Shown here piece after piece: positions 1 through 11,257 of a stretch of 64,000 nucleotides of DNA. This stretch comes from Dendrobium chrysotoxum. Its lineage: Eukaryota; Streptophyta; Magnoliopsida; Asparagales; Orchidaceae. Numbering within the stretch: position 1 is the first letter of the stretch; each line of letters starts with the position of its first letter. The notes below the pieces were generated by a model, which searched no databases, had not been told where the DNA came from, and worked only from the letters and a program-made list of their open reading frames with translations. Location of the stretch: positions 80,045,528-80,109,527 of the forward strand of contig CM034312.1 in the NCBI GenBank assembly GCA_019925795.1, given 5' to 3'. Position numbers and translations under genes: made by a program.

Positions 1-548
1 TAGATCCTAGGATATCACACTCTGTCCCAAGTGTCACGGTACCTGGCTTAGCACCTTAGTGCCACCTCTATGTCCAAACCATTTCAACTGTCTCTTGCAC
101 CATATTTATCATTTTCTCTACCATTTTTCTTTTTTCAGTTAGGCTGTTTTATTCCCTCAGTATTTATGTTGTCCTTTAAATGGATGTTTATTGTCTAGCT
201 TAGCATAGATTTGATTGAAGGATGAAGAATTGGGATTATGTGATTTTCTCTGAGGAAAAGAACTAGTTTATATTTTTCTCCATTTCCATACCTTTAAGAT
301 CAGAACCCGCATTTGCCGTTCACTCTCTCTCTCACTCTCTTCCAATCCTCTTTGCATTAGCTTGTTTCACCTAATCCATGCTGGCATGAAGGGTGTGCCT
401 TCCAGAAAAAAGGCATCTCCTTTTCTTTTCTCTGTAATGGAGTTTTCCATTATGTCTCAAAATAAAAAGATGCTCATCATTCTCAGTTTATATCTTCAAG
501 GAAATGTTATATTTCTGAACATAGCTGTAATAATAATAGCTAATATTA
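1..548. other. unassigned flanking sequence
   Basis: No coding region, RNA gene or repeat is recognised here. The stretch is moderately AT-rich with a pyrimidine run near 325-345 (CTCTCT-rich). Open frames are short and show no family resemblance. It could be intron or untranslated sequence of a gene outside the window, but nothing in the sequence demonstrates that. Confidence 0.3.
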
Positions 549-667
549 GGCTTCGTTTGGGACGACTTTCTTGCTGCTTCTTAAGGCAGCTTTCTAGCAT
601 AAAATTTCAATTTTTATACTAAAAAGCTACTTTAAGAAGCAACAAAAAAGCCATCCCAAATGAAACC
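549..667. mobile_element. Tourist-like foldback MITE
   Basis: A 119-bp element begins GGCTTCGTTTGGGA and ends with the imperfect reverse complement (TCCCAAATGAAACC). Almost the whole length folds back: the left arm through CTTGCTGCTTCTTAA is mirrored by the right arm. It is flanked by TTA at 546-548 and 668-670, the 3-bp target duplication of PIF/Harbinger (Tourist) elements. It has no coding capacity, so it would depend on a transposase supplied elsewhere. The boundaries are seen directly; the superfamily is inferred from the TTA duplication and the GGC..GTTTGG start. Confidence 0.7.
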
Positions 668-894
668 TTAGTTTTAAAGGCATTGAATTGTCTGTCAGCT
701 TATGGATAAAGGGATTAAGCTCCAGATTGCTTCTGGCATCACAAACTACATTTGATGTTTTTAACCATTGATGTAGTGTTGGATGAAGAAATTATTAGTT
801 TAGCATGGGTCTAGGTTCTCTTGTGAGTTGAAATGTTTATTTCATTCTTGATACATCACTATTTGATCAAGCACAAATCTTAATGCAAATTTGT

Positions 895-1255
895 GGATCT
901 TACAGAGCCCCAAATATTCAAATCAGAAACTTTCGGAAACGACTCTAGAACAATCCAATCTCTATTTTCAACAAATTTATATTCGAAACAAACATATCAA
1001 TGCCAACAAGAACAAAAATATCTTGATTTAAGTCCAAATCAACCTAAATCAAGCATTTGAAAGCAAGCTTGAAACTTTGTGTGACCAATTGAGGGACCAA
1101 ACATACTTCAAATATCCAATGCTTACAGTCGAAACATATAATTCAATGAGACAAATCCAATGAGCCCAATATTGTTCAATACTAAGATGTCTAAATAATT
1201 GTATAATCAAGAGGATTACAACGAACCATCTAAAACAGTATTCTAATTTTTGGTC
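895..1255 (+). repeat. degenerate gypsy-B LTR fragment
   Basis: Scattered similarity to the U3 part of the solo LTR at 9950-10260, including a version of the tract ending in ACAAATCCAATGAGCCCAATAT. Its continuation beyond the inserted LINE has a TATA-like ATTTATAAATAGACC near 4467-4485, matching the TATA box of the LTR. It is old, heavily mutated and has no clear ends. The assignment rests on visual alignment only. Confidence 0.45.
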
Positions 1256-1308
1256 AAATGATCACAATGTCTTTAACAATACAATAACAATAACAAGCCT
1301 TTGTCCCA

Positions 1309-3423
1309 CTACGTGGGGTCGGCAACATGAATCCTTTTTCTCCATTGTGTCCGGTTCAAAGTCAAATTCTCGTTTAAATCTAATAGAGAAAGATCATTTC
1401 TAATATTTTCTAACCAAGTCTTTTTAGGTCTACCTCTACCTTTCTTAACATAAGTCAAATCTAATACCTCTACTTTCCTAACTGGGTCATCGGAAGGCCG
1501 CCGTTTTATGTGACCAAACCATCTAAGGCGACTCTCTCTAATCTTATCCTCCACTGGAGCTACTCCAACCTTTTCACGTATATGCTCATTTCGTATCCTG
1601 TCTCTAAGAGTAAATCCACTCATCCACCTAAGCATCCTCATCTCCGCAACACATAACTTAGTATTATGCTTCTCTTTTAATGGCCAACATTCTGCACCAT
1701 AAAGCATTGCAGGTCTCACCACCATCTTATAGAATTTTCCCTTAAGTTTAAGGGGGACTTTTCTATCACACAACAAGCCCGATGCATTCCTCCACTTCAA
1801 CCATCCAACTTGAATTCTACTGATAACATCCCCATCTATTTCACCATCACTCTGAACAATAGATCCAAGATATCTAAAACGTGTACTCTTATTAATGACT
1901 TGATCGCCCAAAGTCACAATCCCCTCACTAGGTCTATTACTGCTAAAATTACACTCCATATATTCAGTTTTAGATCTACTCAAGCAAAAACCTTTAGACT
2001 CTAAGGTTGATCTCCAGACTTCAAGTTTACCTTCAACTCCCTCTTTAGTCTTGTCAACAAGAAGAATATCATCAGCAAAAAGCATACACCAGGGTACATC
2101 CTCTTGTAAATGTCTAGTGAAAAAATCCATGACTAACGCGAAAAGATATGGGCTTAAAGCTGATCCTTGATGTAATCCAACCGAAATAGGGAAATACTTG
2201 GTCAAACCACCTTGTGTTTGAACACAAGTAGTAGCTCCTTCATACATATCTTTAATGATTTGAATATAAGCATTATTAACTCCTTTCTTTTCAAGAACTC
2301 TCCATAGCACTTCTCTTGGAACTTTATCATATGCTTTCTCTAAATCAATAAATATCATATGTAGATCCTCCTTATTCTCCCTATATTTCTCCATCAAACC
2401 TCTCAATAAATGTATGGCTTCCATAGTAGACCTACCAGGCATGAATCCAAATTGATTTTGAGAAACATTAGTATCACGCCGCAGCCTACGCTCCATAACT
2501 CGCTCCCATAGTTTTAAAGTGTGACACATTAACTTAATTCCTCTATAATTCGCACAATCTTGTGCATCACCTTTATTCTTATAAATAGGAATCAATACAC
2601 TCATTCTCCACGCATCTGGCATCTTTTTAGTCTTCAAAATATTATTAAAAAGTTTAGTTAGCCAAGAAATTCCTTCATCTCCTAAGCATTTCCACATCTT
2701 TATTGGGATATCATCAGGTCCAACAGCTTTTCCACACTTCATTTTCTTTAAAGCCTCTCTAACTTCGGTTTTACTAATACGCCGATAAAAACAGAAATCT
2801 TTATTTTCATTTAGGATGCTAAGGTCACTAAAGTCAATTGTATTCCTACAATCTTCATTAAAAAGTTTATCAAAATATCTCATCCACCTTTGTTGAATAT
2901 CATCTTCTAAGAAAAGTACTTTTTGATCTTCATCCTTAATACACTTCACTTGAATTAAATCCTTACTACTCCTATCTCTTTGTTTGGCTAGCTTATACAT
3001 ATATCTTTCTCCCTCCTTAGTATCTAATCTATTATATAAATCATTAAAAGCTAAGATCTTTGCATCACATATTGCTTTCTTAGAATCCTTACATGCCTCT
3101 TTATATCTTTCCCAATTATCAGAATTTTTACATCTAAACCAATTTTTATAACAAATCTTCTTATTTTTTATCTTTTCTTGCACAATTGGATTCCACCACC
3201 AGCTATTTTTACTATTAGGGGTTTTTCCCTTTGATACTCCAAACACATCTTTAGCAATATTTTTAATATCACTAGCCACTTTTTCCCACATAACATTAGC
3301 ATCCTCATGCACAAATAAAATCTTAGAATCTAAAATCTTACTCTCAAAAATATTTTTATTACTATTCTTTAAATGCCCCCATCTAATCCTAAAAAATCGC
3401 TTTACTTTATTTTTTATTTTCTG
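1309..3423 (-). pseudogene. LINE reverse transcriptase, C-terminal part of the RTE ORF
   Basis: In-frame continuation after the TGA at 3426-3424; no ATG occurs for more than 100 nt, so translation would need readthrough of that stop. It shows the full non-LTR reverse transcriptase core: LIPIYKNKGD, CANYRGI, FGFMPGRST, FIDLEKAYDKVPR, GLHQGSALSP and the catalytic FADDILLVD. The thumb and the C-terminal region (AECWPLKEKH, RMLRWM, RGRPKKTW) follow, as in plant RTE elements. No frameshift is seen across about 2.1 kb. Tagged pseudogene only because of the upstream stop; the polymerase itself looks intact. Confidence 0.88.
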
Positions 3424-4341
3424 TCATTTCATCTTAAAGTCTAAAACTAATAAGCGATGTTGGGTACATAAACTTTCACTCGGAATAACTTTACAATCTT
3501 TGCAATCTAAACGATCTACTTTTCTTATAAGAAAATAATCAATCTGAGTTTTACTATAACCATTCTTATAAGTGATGAGATGCTCATCTCTTTTCTTAAA
3601 TAAGGTATTAGCAATTAAAAAATCATAAGCTAAAGAAAAATCTAGTATGGTCTTACCACCTTCATTAGTCATTCCAAACCCATATCCACCATGAATGCTT
3701 TTAAAATCATTTACCTCTCTACCAACATGTCCATTTAAATCTCCTCCAATAAAAATTTTTTCTTCGAGAGGTATCTTTTGAATTAATTCTTCTAAATCTT
3801 CCCAAAATTTTAATTTTGAACACATATTCAAACCTACTTGAGGAGCATAAGCACTTATAATATTAATAATCTTAGCATCAACAACAATCTTTAAAGTCAT
3901 AATTCTATCTCCAATTCTATTAATATTTATAACATTATCCTTCAAACTCTTATCTATAATCACGCCTACACCATTTCTAGTACGACTCTTACCTGAATAC
4001 CAAACTTTAAATCCTAAACTATCAATCTCCTTAGCCTTCTCTCCAACCCATTTAGTTTCCTGAATGCACAAAATATTTATCTTCCTATGAATCATAATAT
4101 CTATTAATTCCATTAATCTTCCTGTAAGGGAACCTATATTCCAAGTTCCTATCCTAATATTAGTATCATGGACTAGCTTCTTTGCCCACATCCGTCCTTG
4201 ATGTGGGAACCTTTGCCTATTTAACACTGCACCCGGGCGCCGATGCAGCGGCCCTTGCACACTTTTCACTGTATTCAGGCCATACAGTGCGTCGCTTCCA
4301 GGGAACGCCCTAGCATTAACACAATTTATTAAAGGATTCAT
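3424..4341 (-). CDS. LINE endonuclease domain (APE type), N-terminal half of the RTE ORF
   Basis: Encodes the target-nicking endonuclease of the RTE element. Catalytic landmarks of the exonuclease III/APE fold are visible in order: WNIGSL, the glutamate in QETKW, GDLNGHVG (catalytic Asp/Asn), IDYFLI, and the terminal histidine in TQHRLL. The first in-frame ATG is at 4341-4339; codons before it have no ATG. The frame ends at a TGA at 3426-3424, then continues open in the same frame into the reverse transcriptase. So this is the front half of one polyprotein, not a separate gene. The TGA is one transition from CGA, which suggests a point mutation rather than a natural terminator. Confidence 0.88.
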   Translation of the reverse strand: MNPLINCVNARAFPGSDALYGLNTVKSVQGPLHRRPGAVLNRQRFPHQGRMWAKKLVHDTNIRIGTWNIGSLTGRLMELIDIMIHRKINILCIQETKWVGEKAKEIDSLGFKVWYSGKSRTRNGVGVIIDKSLKDNVININRIGDRIMTLKIVVDAKIINIISAYAPQVGLNMCSKLKFWEDLEELIQKIPLEEKIFIGGDLNGHVGREVNDFKSIHGGYGFGMTNEGGKTILDFSLAYDFLIANTLFKKRDEHLITYKNGYSKTQIDYFLIRKVDRLDCKDCKVIPSESLCTQHRLLVLDFKMK

Positions 4342-4458
4342 GTCATGGTTATTCGACAAGTTTTACGCTGGCTGTCGACTACCTAACGCAACCCTCCATT
4401 TTTCTCATCCAGGACTTGGGACCTGGCAACGGCAGTGTTAAATGATCACAATGTCTTT

Positions 4459-5157
4459 CTAAATAAAAATTTATAAATAGACCATAATTCTACACATTCT
4501 ACAAATGCGATGAGGCCCCAAAAAAGATTTCTAAGAAGAGAGTTAGAGGTCTACCTTACAACACGCAACCAAGTCTGTATAGTTATCTAGAATTCTATAC
4601 AAATATTACAAGCAAATAAAAATACAAAATAGTGAAGATTAAAAAATACAACCTAGCTCTAGGAAACTCTGAGCTAAGGCTCACCTAATAATTTCTTGCT
4701 TGGTTGAGAAACCAGAGAGTAAGTACAAGCAATTCCATATCTTATTTGCATATAGAAATAATTTCATGACCACAGCTAGAAAGGGTTTTGAAATGGCGAG
4801 GAACTTAAAACAAACAAGGGAATGCAGGGTGCCTTTTTGATCTCAATACAAAAACAAATTTAGAACTAGAAATGAAGATCACACATGATCATCAGACGAT
4901 ACACCAAGAATATGAAAGGGTATTCAAGAAAAAGAAGCGCTCAAAACACATCAAAATCAGACTTTTATCTAATAGGAGAGAAAAAAGAATGATAAGAGAA
5001 GCATTTCACCCTCAAATATAAGTCAAAAGGCTCTCGTTTGCCTCTGAGCCTCTGAGCCATATACATTGGAATTTAGAGTGTCGTTTAATCACTTCCACCA
5101 AACCTCTCTTCTCAATTTGTCCTGCTCTTCTTCCTCCTTTTTGCTCTGTAGTTGCCT
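4459..5157. other. spacer between LINE and ROPGEF 3' end
   Basis: About 700 bp with no gene. The first 60 bp continue the LTR-like fragment interrupted by the LINE (TATA-like motif near 4470). The rest is the presumed 3' untranslated and downstream region of ROPGEF, AT-rich, with no repeat recognised. No unambiguous polyadenylation signal could be chosen. Confidence 0.4.
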
Positions 5158-8100
5158 TTAATGGCGAGCTCTAGGACTTCTCAAGCCTCCAAAGTTCTCA
5201 AGCTTCTCTATATAAGAAAACTTCTTATGAGTCACACAGATAGGAGGCTTCCTCAACTTTGATTCTTCTGAGCCTAAGATTTCCTCGGGACTACCTTGTT
5301 CCTTCTTCTCGCTCTCTGAGTTCAGGTCTACAGCCCAACCCATAAAGTCCGACAGCGTGAATGAGGTCTGCGACTCCATGGAGCCCAGCTTCTCCATCTC
5401 TTCCTTTGGATCAAAATTCTTCAGTGACAAAGGATCTGAATCTGACAAAGAAAGCTTCCTGTTTGAGCTCTTCTTGCTGGGATCCTGTGCAAGTTCGTCG
5501 GCATAGAGAACATCCTCAATCTTTGACATTATAGTATACGCCAATGTCTCAAGGATCCTTGAGTAACTCTCAAGAACAGATTGTCCCACATCCTTACGAA
5601 TGAATTAATGTTAAGTACACAAGAAACAAGTTAACATGTTATATCCTCTGGTGAGTTTGTCAGGAAATTTCATTACCTTGTTGTGTTGAATTTTGCTTAT
5701 GTCAAGGCCTGACTGAGGGGTACCAGGGAATCTGTGTTTGAGGAGTTGAAGGATGGTTTCAGCTCTTTCTTCAAATTGTTCCCTCTTCTCCAAGCTGACA
5801 GCTGAGCCCCAGGATTTAATGTCCTTATTATGCATCTTCCGCTTCCAAATGACGACTGAGGACTCAATGCGGTTCTTTAGGTCAAGGACATTGTGTTCAG
5901 TCGACAAATCAAGTGATGAGAGGAAGTACTCTGGGTCGAAGTGGTCAACAGTTATGCTGCGGTATATCGAATCTCCGAGGCATGCCCTTCCATTCTATGA
6001 TAAAAAAGAGATGGCTTTAGTGATGAAACTTTGATTTGATTTCAAAATGAATACATGCTTATGAGGTTCAGGTACCTTTGGAAGGGAGTCAATATAAGTT
6101 TCAGGGATCTCCATTTCCATAAGAACCTGAGCATTGATTGCCATGGCTGCCTTGAGAACTTGATTAACTGATTCTTTCTGGAATTGTAGCCATTTTCTGG
6201 AAACCTCGGATAGCCCATTTGGAGGGACCTTCACAGTGGGGAGCCACCACTTTTCATCTGTTCTCTGCATATTTCGTTTCTGCAATTCATCAGCATCCCC
6301 TTCAACATACCAGAATTCATTGTGGTCTTTGAAGTTATCGAGATAACCCTGTTATATATATTGTTAAGAGTTGAGATATAGTCAAGACTTGAGCACCATA
6401 AGAAATTTCAGTAGCTGTAATCCTATAAAAATGTTAGCCATTATTTTGATCAAGAGCTGTCATCAAATCACCCATATGGAAATGAGGTTTGAATATTACA
6501 ATAAGCATAGCATCCAGCTTGCGCAATGCAGGAATGTTCATAAGAAGATCTTTGCGCTGCTGAGTTTTCATAATCTGCATCAAAGAATAAACATAGATAA
6601 ACGAGCTTTCGAAATACAGATGCATTTAGCATGGATATCATTAGATGAAAAAAAGAAAGGGACTGCGGGAAAATAGAACTGCTATGACCTCCATGTTGGT
6701 GCCATCCTTGCCTACTTGCTGAGAAGGAACAAATTCTACAATGTGATCAGTGACAGAAAGGAGCCAATCAATTTCTTTCCTCCACTTAATCTTTGTCTCA
6801 GGCGCCATAGGTTCTAATTTATGTTGTTCACCAAATACAGAAGCTAAAAATGAATGCGCGTGCACAACAAAATGTTAGGACTATCAAAGTAATCAATCAT
6901 AGGGAAAAAAATCATGTCAAGAGCTCTTGATACCATTTTATGGTGAGGATTGAGGAGTGCAAAATAAATGATCAATACAAAAAGACATTTGAACAAAAGT
7001 ATAAGACATCACAATTTTATGTTAGGACAAAAAATGAGTTTCATCATTTTGTAGCATATAAAAATTGCCTTCCAGATGTTATATAAATGTCTTATATTTC
7101 TGATAAATGTTCTATTTTGATTGTATGACTTTTACACTTCTGATGCAAAAATGCATTAGAAGCTGCTGACGCTTTTATTATTACAGCCATGGTATCTTCA
7201 TCGTGTTCAGCATATATCCTTTTTCTCATTCAATATGGGAAAAAAAATCTTCTATAAAGAGTATCATGTTGATTTGGTAACATTACTTCAATGCCACGAA
7301 ATTTTGTTGCTATTTTATTAATTCTAAAATAGTCTTCACCACATTGGATTCCACATTTTGATTGATTGCAAGAAGAAAACGATAGCAAGATTTTACATAA
7401 AACTAATACATAATTGCCTGACATAGAAAAATAAGATTTTACCAGCAAGGTTGGTGATGGCATTGGACAAAGCCAGAGCTGATGAAACCCCTTTTCCGCC
7501 TCCTGACATGTCTTCACCAAGAAGCAGCTTTGCGAACTTCTCCTTCATCTGCTCAATATCTGAATAAAAATAAAACATCCACAAGGAAATCCTCAAATGC
7601 AAGCTTATTTATGCCCTATAAATTTATCAATTCTATATGCCTGATGAAATCCAAAAATAAAAATTAACAAACTTTCCAGCTACATATTCAACAACAAGAA
7701 GCAAATCAACAATCATACAAAACAATTTCATACCGAATACCAAAGCCCATGCCCATTACATTATGATTGGAATCAAAACGCACATTTTCAATAGAGATCA
7801 ACAGAAATTGCCATCTATATACAACCCTAAATCACAAACTAAAAACTCATCAACCAATCCCGAAACTCAGAATAGGGGCATTGGCAGTTTACCTGAGTGC
7901 TGCCCACAATGGCCGGATCCACACCTAGGGCAGGCACCCTCCTTCCCAAACCTAGACTTGGGGACTTTGATCTCCGATCGATTGAGCACCCAGCCAATCT
8001 GCTGACCTTCTAATGGCTGACCCATTCTTGTTCCCTGGCTCCTAAACATCAGTTTCTCATCCGCATGATCTCCTCCATTCTCGAAGATCAAGCTTCGAGC

Positions 8101-8324
8101 TTGCCTTCCTGGAACGTCAAGCATCTCCTCTTCCAAAGATTTCTCCAAATTCTGTCCTCTCTTCGGGAATCGAATCATTCCACAGCCTAGCGCGCAGAAT
8201 TTGGCCCGTCGAATCTTGATGGGTGCGGACTCATTCCCTTCACCGGCGCAAGAGGATGAGGAGAGGGAAGAATGAAAACCCGGGGTTTCTGAAATAATTA
8301 GCGGATGGGAATACGAACCCACTG
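5158..8324 (-). CDS. ROPGEF: ROP guanine nucleotide exchange factor (PRONE domain)
   Basis: Activates plant ROP/RAC small GTPases by GDP release at the plasma membrane, usually downstream of receptor-like kinases. Seven exons read in phase on the minus strand: 8324-7893, 7559-7443, 6843-6689, 6574-6500, 6348-6076, 5994-5677, 5592-5158. All introns are GT-AG. From the first ATG in exon 1 (8178) the product is 552 residues. PRONE spans roughly residues 96-440, starting at KEKFAKLLLGEDMSG and including SNAITNL, PALRKLDAML, EFWYVEGD, KWWLPTVKVP, the NGRACLGDSIYR loop and VVIWKRKM. The C-terminal tail has the family motifs TLSDFMGW and KFSYIEKLENFGGLRSP. The start is uncertain: exon 1 is open upstream to an apparent acceptor at 8325-8326, and the family-like GSYS..SE motif lies before the first ATG, so an upstream coding exon is likely. 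No inactivating change is seen. Confidence 0.93.
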
Positions 8325-8640
8325 CTGAAAATAAGAAGAAAGACAGAATGGATCAAACGGTGGGAAATTTAGTGCACTTTCGGTTGCAGCAGAAGAAACC
8401 CACCACTCCAATGAGTGAAATAGAATGGAAGAAGAGAGAGCTTAATGGCGAATTTAGGTTGTGAAGGCGGAGAAGAAGACCACCTGAGCAGACGGGAGGA
8501 GGAGAAAAACAAACTTTCTCCTTCCAAATGAATACATGAAAGAGGCGCTTCGCAAGTTGTGGCGGGTTTTCTCGTTTCCTTTCTGTTGTGGGTTTGTAGC
8601 AAATTAGGAGAGGGTTTTGCGCGGTTCGCTTTTCTTTTTT
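8325..8640 (-). other. ROPGEF upstream exon / 5' leader region
   Basis: Just upstream of the first recognised exon is TTCTTATTTTCAG then CAGTGGG, a strong acceptor with a NAGNAG choice. An in-frame TGA at 8355-8353 excludes simple extension of exon 1. An ATG at 8537-8535 starts a short frame with a GT donor candidate after TCTGCTCAG, but that donor is phase 0 while exon 1 needs one carried base. The coding or leader exon is therefore not settled. Confidence 0.45.
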
Positions 8641-9910
8641 AAGGATGTGTGTGCGGACGTGGGCGCATGTTGTGCGAAGAGGAGACGGGTGCAGAAGGGT
8701 GGGATCTGCTCATATATTTTATATTAAATTATAAAATTTTGTATTATAATAGATATATTATAAAGATGGATTTACAAAATAATTTGAAGGTGTTATTTAT
8801 TTATTTTTATTATTTTTAAAAGTTATAGAAATAGAGAAAATATTTCATTAAAAAAATTAATTTTTAAATGAAATATTTTCGCTTTATTTTAAAATGGAGG
8901 TACGGAATAGTTATTACTTTTGATATATTTATAGAGATCTGTGTGATATAGATATAAAATTACATGAATATTACATATGTTTATTATTAAAAAATTAGGA
9001 TATATTCATGCATTAAAAAAATTATAAAAAATAATTAAAATAAATTAATTAGTAAATATATATTTCACTTGTACTTTTAAAATAAAAATATCTTATTAGT
9101 CGGAATACTCCTGTTTTCATTATTACTATTATACCTGATCAACGACAACATATTTAATGTGTGTATAATTTATTTATTTATTATTATTATTAATTATACA
9201 TGTTAATGTCATGTTGTCTCATGCATTTGTTGGAAGCAACATATTTTGTTTTTATTGAGTATCAGTGCAATATAAATTATAAATGAAATTATGATAAAAC
9301 AAATAAATATTTTTAATGAATTTTTAAGGAGAAATTTAACTCAATATCCGTCGTATTTTTATTTTGCGAATTCCCCAAAGTAATTTTTGGACTAAAATAT
9401 CATTATATTTAAATATGAGGTATGATCTTTAATATTCATGTGAATGTTCGAACCCCTCACTCTTCCAAGCATCTTCTTCAGTTATATCTTTGCTCAATTG
9501 ATCAGACTATACCTCTCATTGAAAGTTCATGTAGCTCAAAGCCTTCAACAAAACCTATCAAGCTTTCCCTTCCAATGTCGATAGCCTCTCACTATTGCCC
9601 CTTATCAAAAAAAGAAGGATATGGGTTCGAATCGAACAATGAGTTTGAACAAGAGTAACGAACATTGGACTAGAACCCTAGATTTAAAAATAAACTTCGA
9701 GCTATTTTGGAAAAGTTTATGCAAACAATAAATGGTTTGAAAATAAGTTTAAATTAGGTTTGAATCATAATTGAACACACAATGTCATTCAAACTTGTTA
9801 TGAATCTTATTCAAATTTGGTTCAAACCCATAATTTCAATTCAAACATGATTCAAACCACATATTATATAGTTTGAACCGTATTTGAATTTGGGTTTGAC
9901 CATTAGCTTT
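8641..9910. other. AT-rich intergenic DNA with a hairpin
   Basis: No gene. It would include the ROPGEF promoter side. The stretch 8836-8880 is a 45-nt imperfect palindrome (GAAAATATTTCATT mirrored by AAATGAAATATTTTC), possibly the remnant of a small inverted-repeat element. From about 9670 to 9905 the sequence is rich in repeated TTCAAAC/GTTTGAA words, a pattern that resumes after the solo LTR at 11263, so this is one host stretch split by the LTR. Confidence 0.4.
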
Positions 9911-10369
9911 TGATACATCATCAAAAAATTATCACGATCGGGCATGAATCTCGAGGCAAAACCAAGTTGGAGGCTTCCAAAATTAAGATTGGGACCATCC
10001 GAACTCCGATTTCAGCAAACTTATAGTCGAACTAAACGTCTCAAAAATACGAATCCAATGACACCAAATTTAACCCAATCCGAGCCCAATTGAGTCAAAA
10101 TCAAGGGTCCGAAGCGCTGTTGGAAGGTTTGAAGCATGATTTGAATTGCCAAACGGTTTCCAAATGTGACATGCTTATAGTCGAATCGAGTGGCTCGACG
10201 AGACAAATCCAACGAGCCCAATATCATAAAATTCTAACACCATTAAGATCTTTAAATGTCTAGCGAACAGCCCACGATCAAAGGATTCAACATCAGCCGT
10301 CTATGCAAACTACTCCCCATTTACCCTTGATCTTCCATCTATTTACAGGCCATGCCAATCCAAGAAATC

Positions 10370-10377
10370 TATAAATA
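10370..10377 (+). promoter_or_regulatory. TATA box of solo LTR
   Basis: TATAAATA within ATCTATAAATAGAGCC. The equivalent CTATTTATAG tract is present in reverse in the other LTR copies (about 43482-43492 and 61148-61158), marking the U3/R boundary. Confidence 0.6.
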
Positions 10378-10470
10378 GAGCCCCCTTTCCTCTTGAAAAG
10401 GGACCCCTAATCTTAAGGAAAAAATAGAGATATCGGAGATCGCTCTTGCTTCCTTGCCTCCTCGACCACC

Positions 10471-10950
10471 GCATGGAGTTCCGCCGGACGACCACCTAAG
10501 GCCCTGAGTTCTGCCAACCCACCACTTGAGGCCCTAACTTCCGTCGGACCACCGCCTGGGGCCCTGAGTTCCGTCGGACCACCTCCTGAGGCCTTGAGTT
10601 CCTCCGGACCACCACATGAGGCCTTGAGTTCCGCCGGACCACTACATGAAGCTCTGAGTTCCGCCGGGCCACCACTTGAGGCCCTGAGTTCTGCCGGACC
10701 ACCACCTGATGCCCTAAGTTATATCGGGTCACCGCCTGATGCCCTGAGTTCTGTCGAACCACCGCCTGACGCCTTGAGTTCCACCAGACCACCACCTGGC
10801 TCTCGGAGTTTCGCCAGACCACTACCTGATGCCTAGAGTTCCGTCGGACCACTGTCTGACACCCGGAGTTCCTTCGGACCACCACATGAAGCCCGGAGTT
10901 CCACCAGACCACCACCTAAAGCCCGGAGTTTCACCGAACCACCGACAAAC
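10471..10950. repeat. 30-bp minisatellite, 16 units
   Basis: Sixteen consecutive units of exactly 30 bp, consensus close to GCCCTGAGTTCCGCCGGACC followed by ACCACCTGAG, with many substitutions but no length change. Because the unit is divisible by three, decapeptide repeats are open on both strands (plus strand around 10594-10836, minus strand 10915-10496). No start context or partner domain suggests a real protein, so these are read as by-products of the repeat. Confidence 0.9.
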
Positions 10951-11257
10951 ACCAAACTTCTACCATCTGACGCCCGAACTTCCAAGTGACGCTAGACTTT
11001 CATCCCCATTTGGCATTAAACTTCAACCATACGATTGCCATTTGTAATCTGATCGCCCTCAAGGACGAGTCAGCCCGCTGTACGCAACTCAAATTGTAGT
11101 GGAATCATTTTCAATTCGGCTAGGCCCCATGATTTTTTCCCTTTCACGGGGTTTCCATGTAAAAAATCTTGTGTTCTCTATGTATGAGCTGAATATTCGT
11201 GTAACGCTAAGACGTAAAATTACAACTCTATCTCCATGTATATTCTAGCCTGTAATA

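Larger units (their letters stand above)
1275..4439 (-). mobile_element. RTE-clade LINE, nearly full length
   Basis: A 3165-bp non-LTR retrotransposon inserted on the minus strand. A perfect 19-bp target duplication (aaatgatcacaatgtcttt) lies at 1256-1274 and 4440-4458. The coding order is apurinic-type endonuclease then reverse transcriptase in one reading frame. The 3' end (low coordinates) finishes in a short TTATTG-type repeat rather than poly(A), as is usual for the RTE clade. The element interrupts an older LTR fragment. The intact target duplication and a coding frame broken by one stop indicate a fairly recent insertion. Confidence 0.92.
9911..11257 (+). mobile_element. solo LTR of gypsy-B family
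   Basis: A lone LTR of 1347 bp starting TGATACATCATC, flanked by the 5-bp duplication gcttt at 9906-9910 and 11258-11262. It matches, in reverse, the LTRs at 60552-61612 and 43006-43948. The end reads CCTGTAATA where the intact copy has CCTGCAACA, i.e. C-to-T changes. It contains a TATA box near 10370 and a 30-bp minisatellite just downstream that is regular only in this copy. No internal region remains, consistent with LTR-LTR recombination. Confidence 0.8.

Noticed and set aside
7230..7602. Separate small genes within ROPGEF introns
   Set aside because: They overlap ROPGEF exon 2 and flanking intron in phase-shifted frames without any recognised family.
9447..9630. tRNA gene or SINE suggested by GTTCGAACCCC and GGGTTCGAATC words
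   Set aside because: The words are in opposite orientation, no A box at the right distance or cloverleaf could be drawn, and no target duplication was seen.
10496..10915. Decapeptide-repeat protein on the minus strand
   Set aside because: It is a shadow of the 30-bp minisatellite; the opposite strand is open too, and no ATG context or partner domain supports translation.
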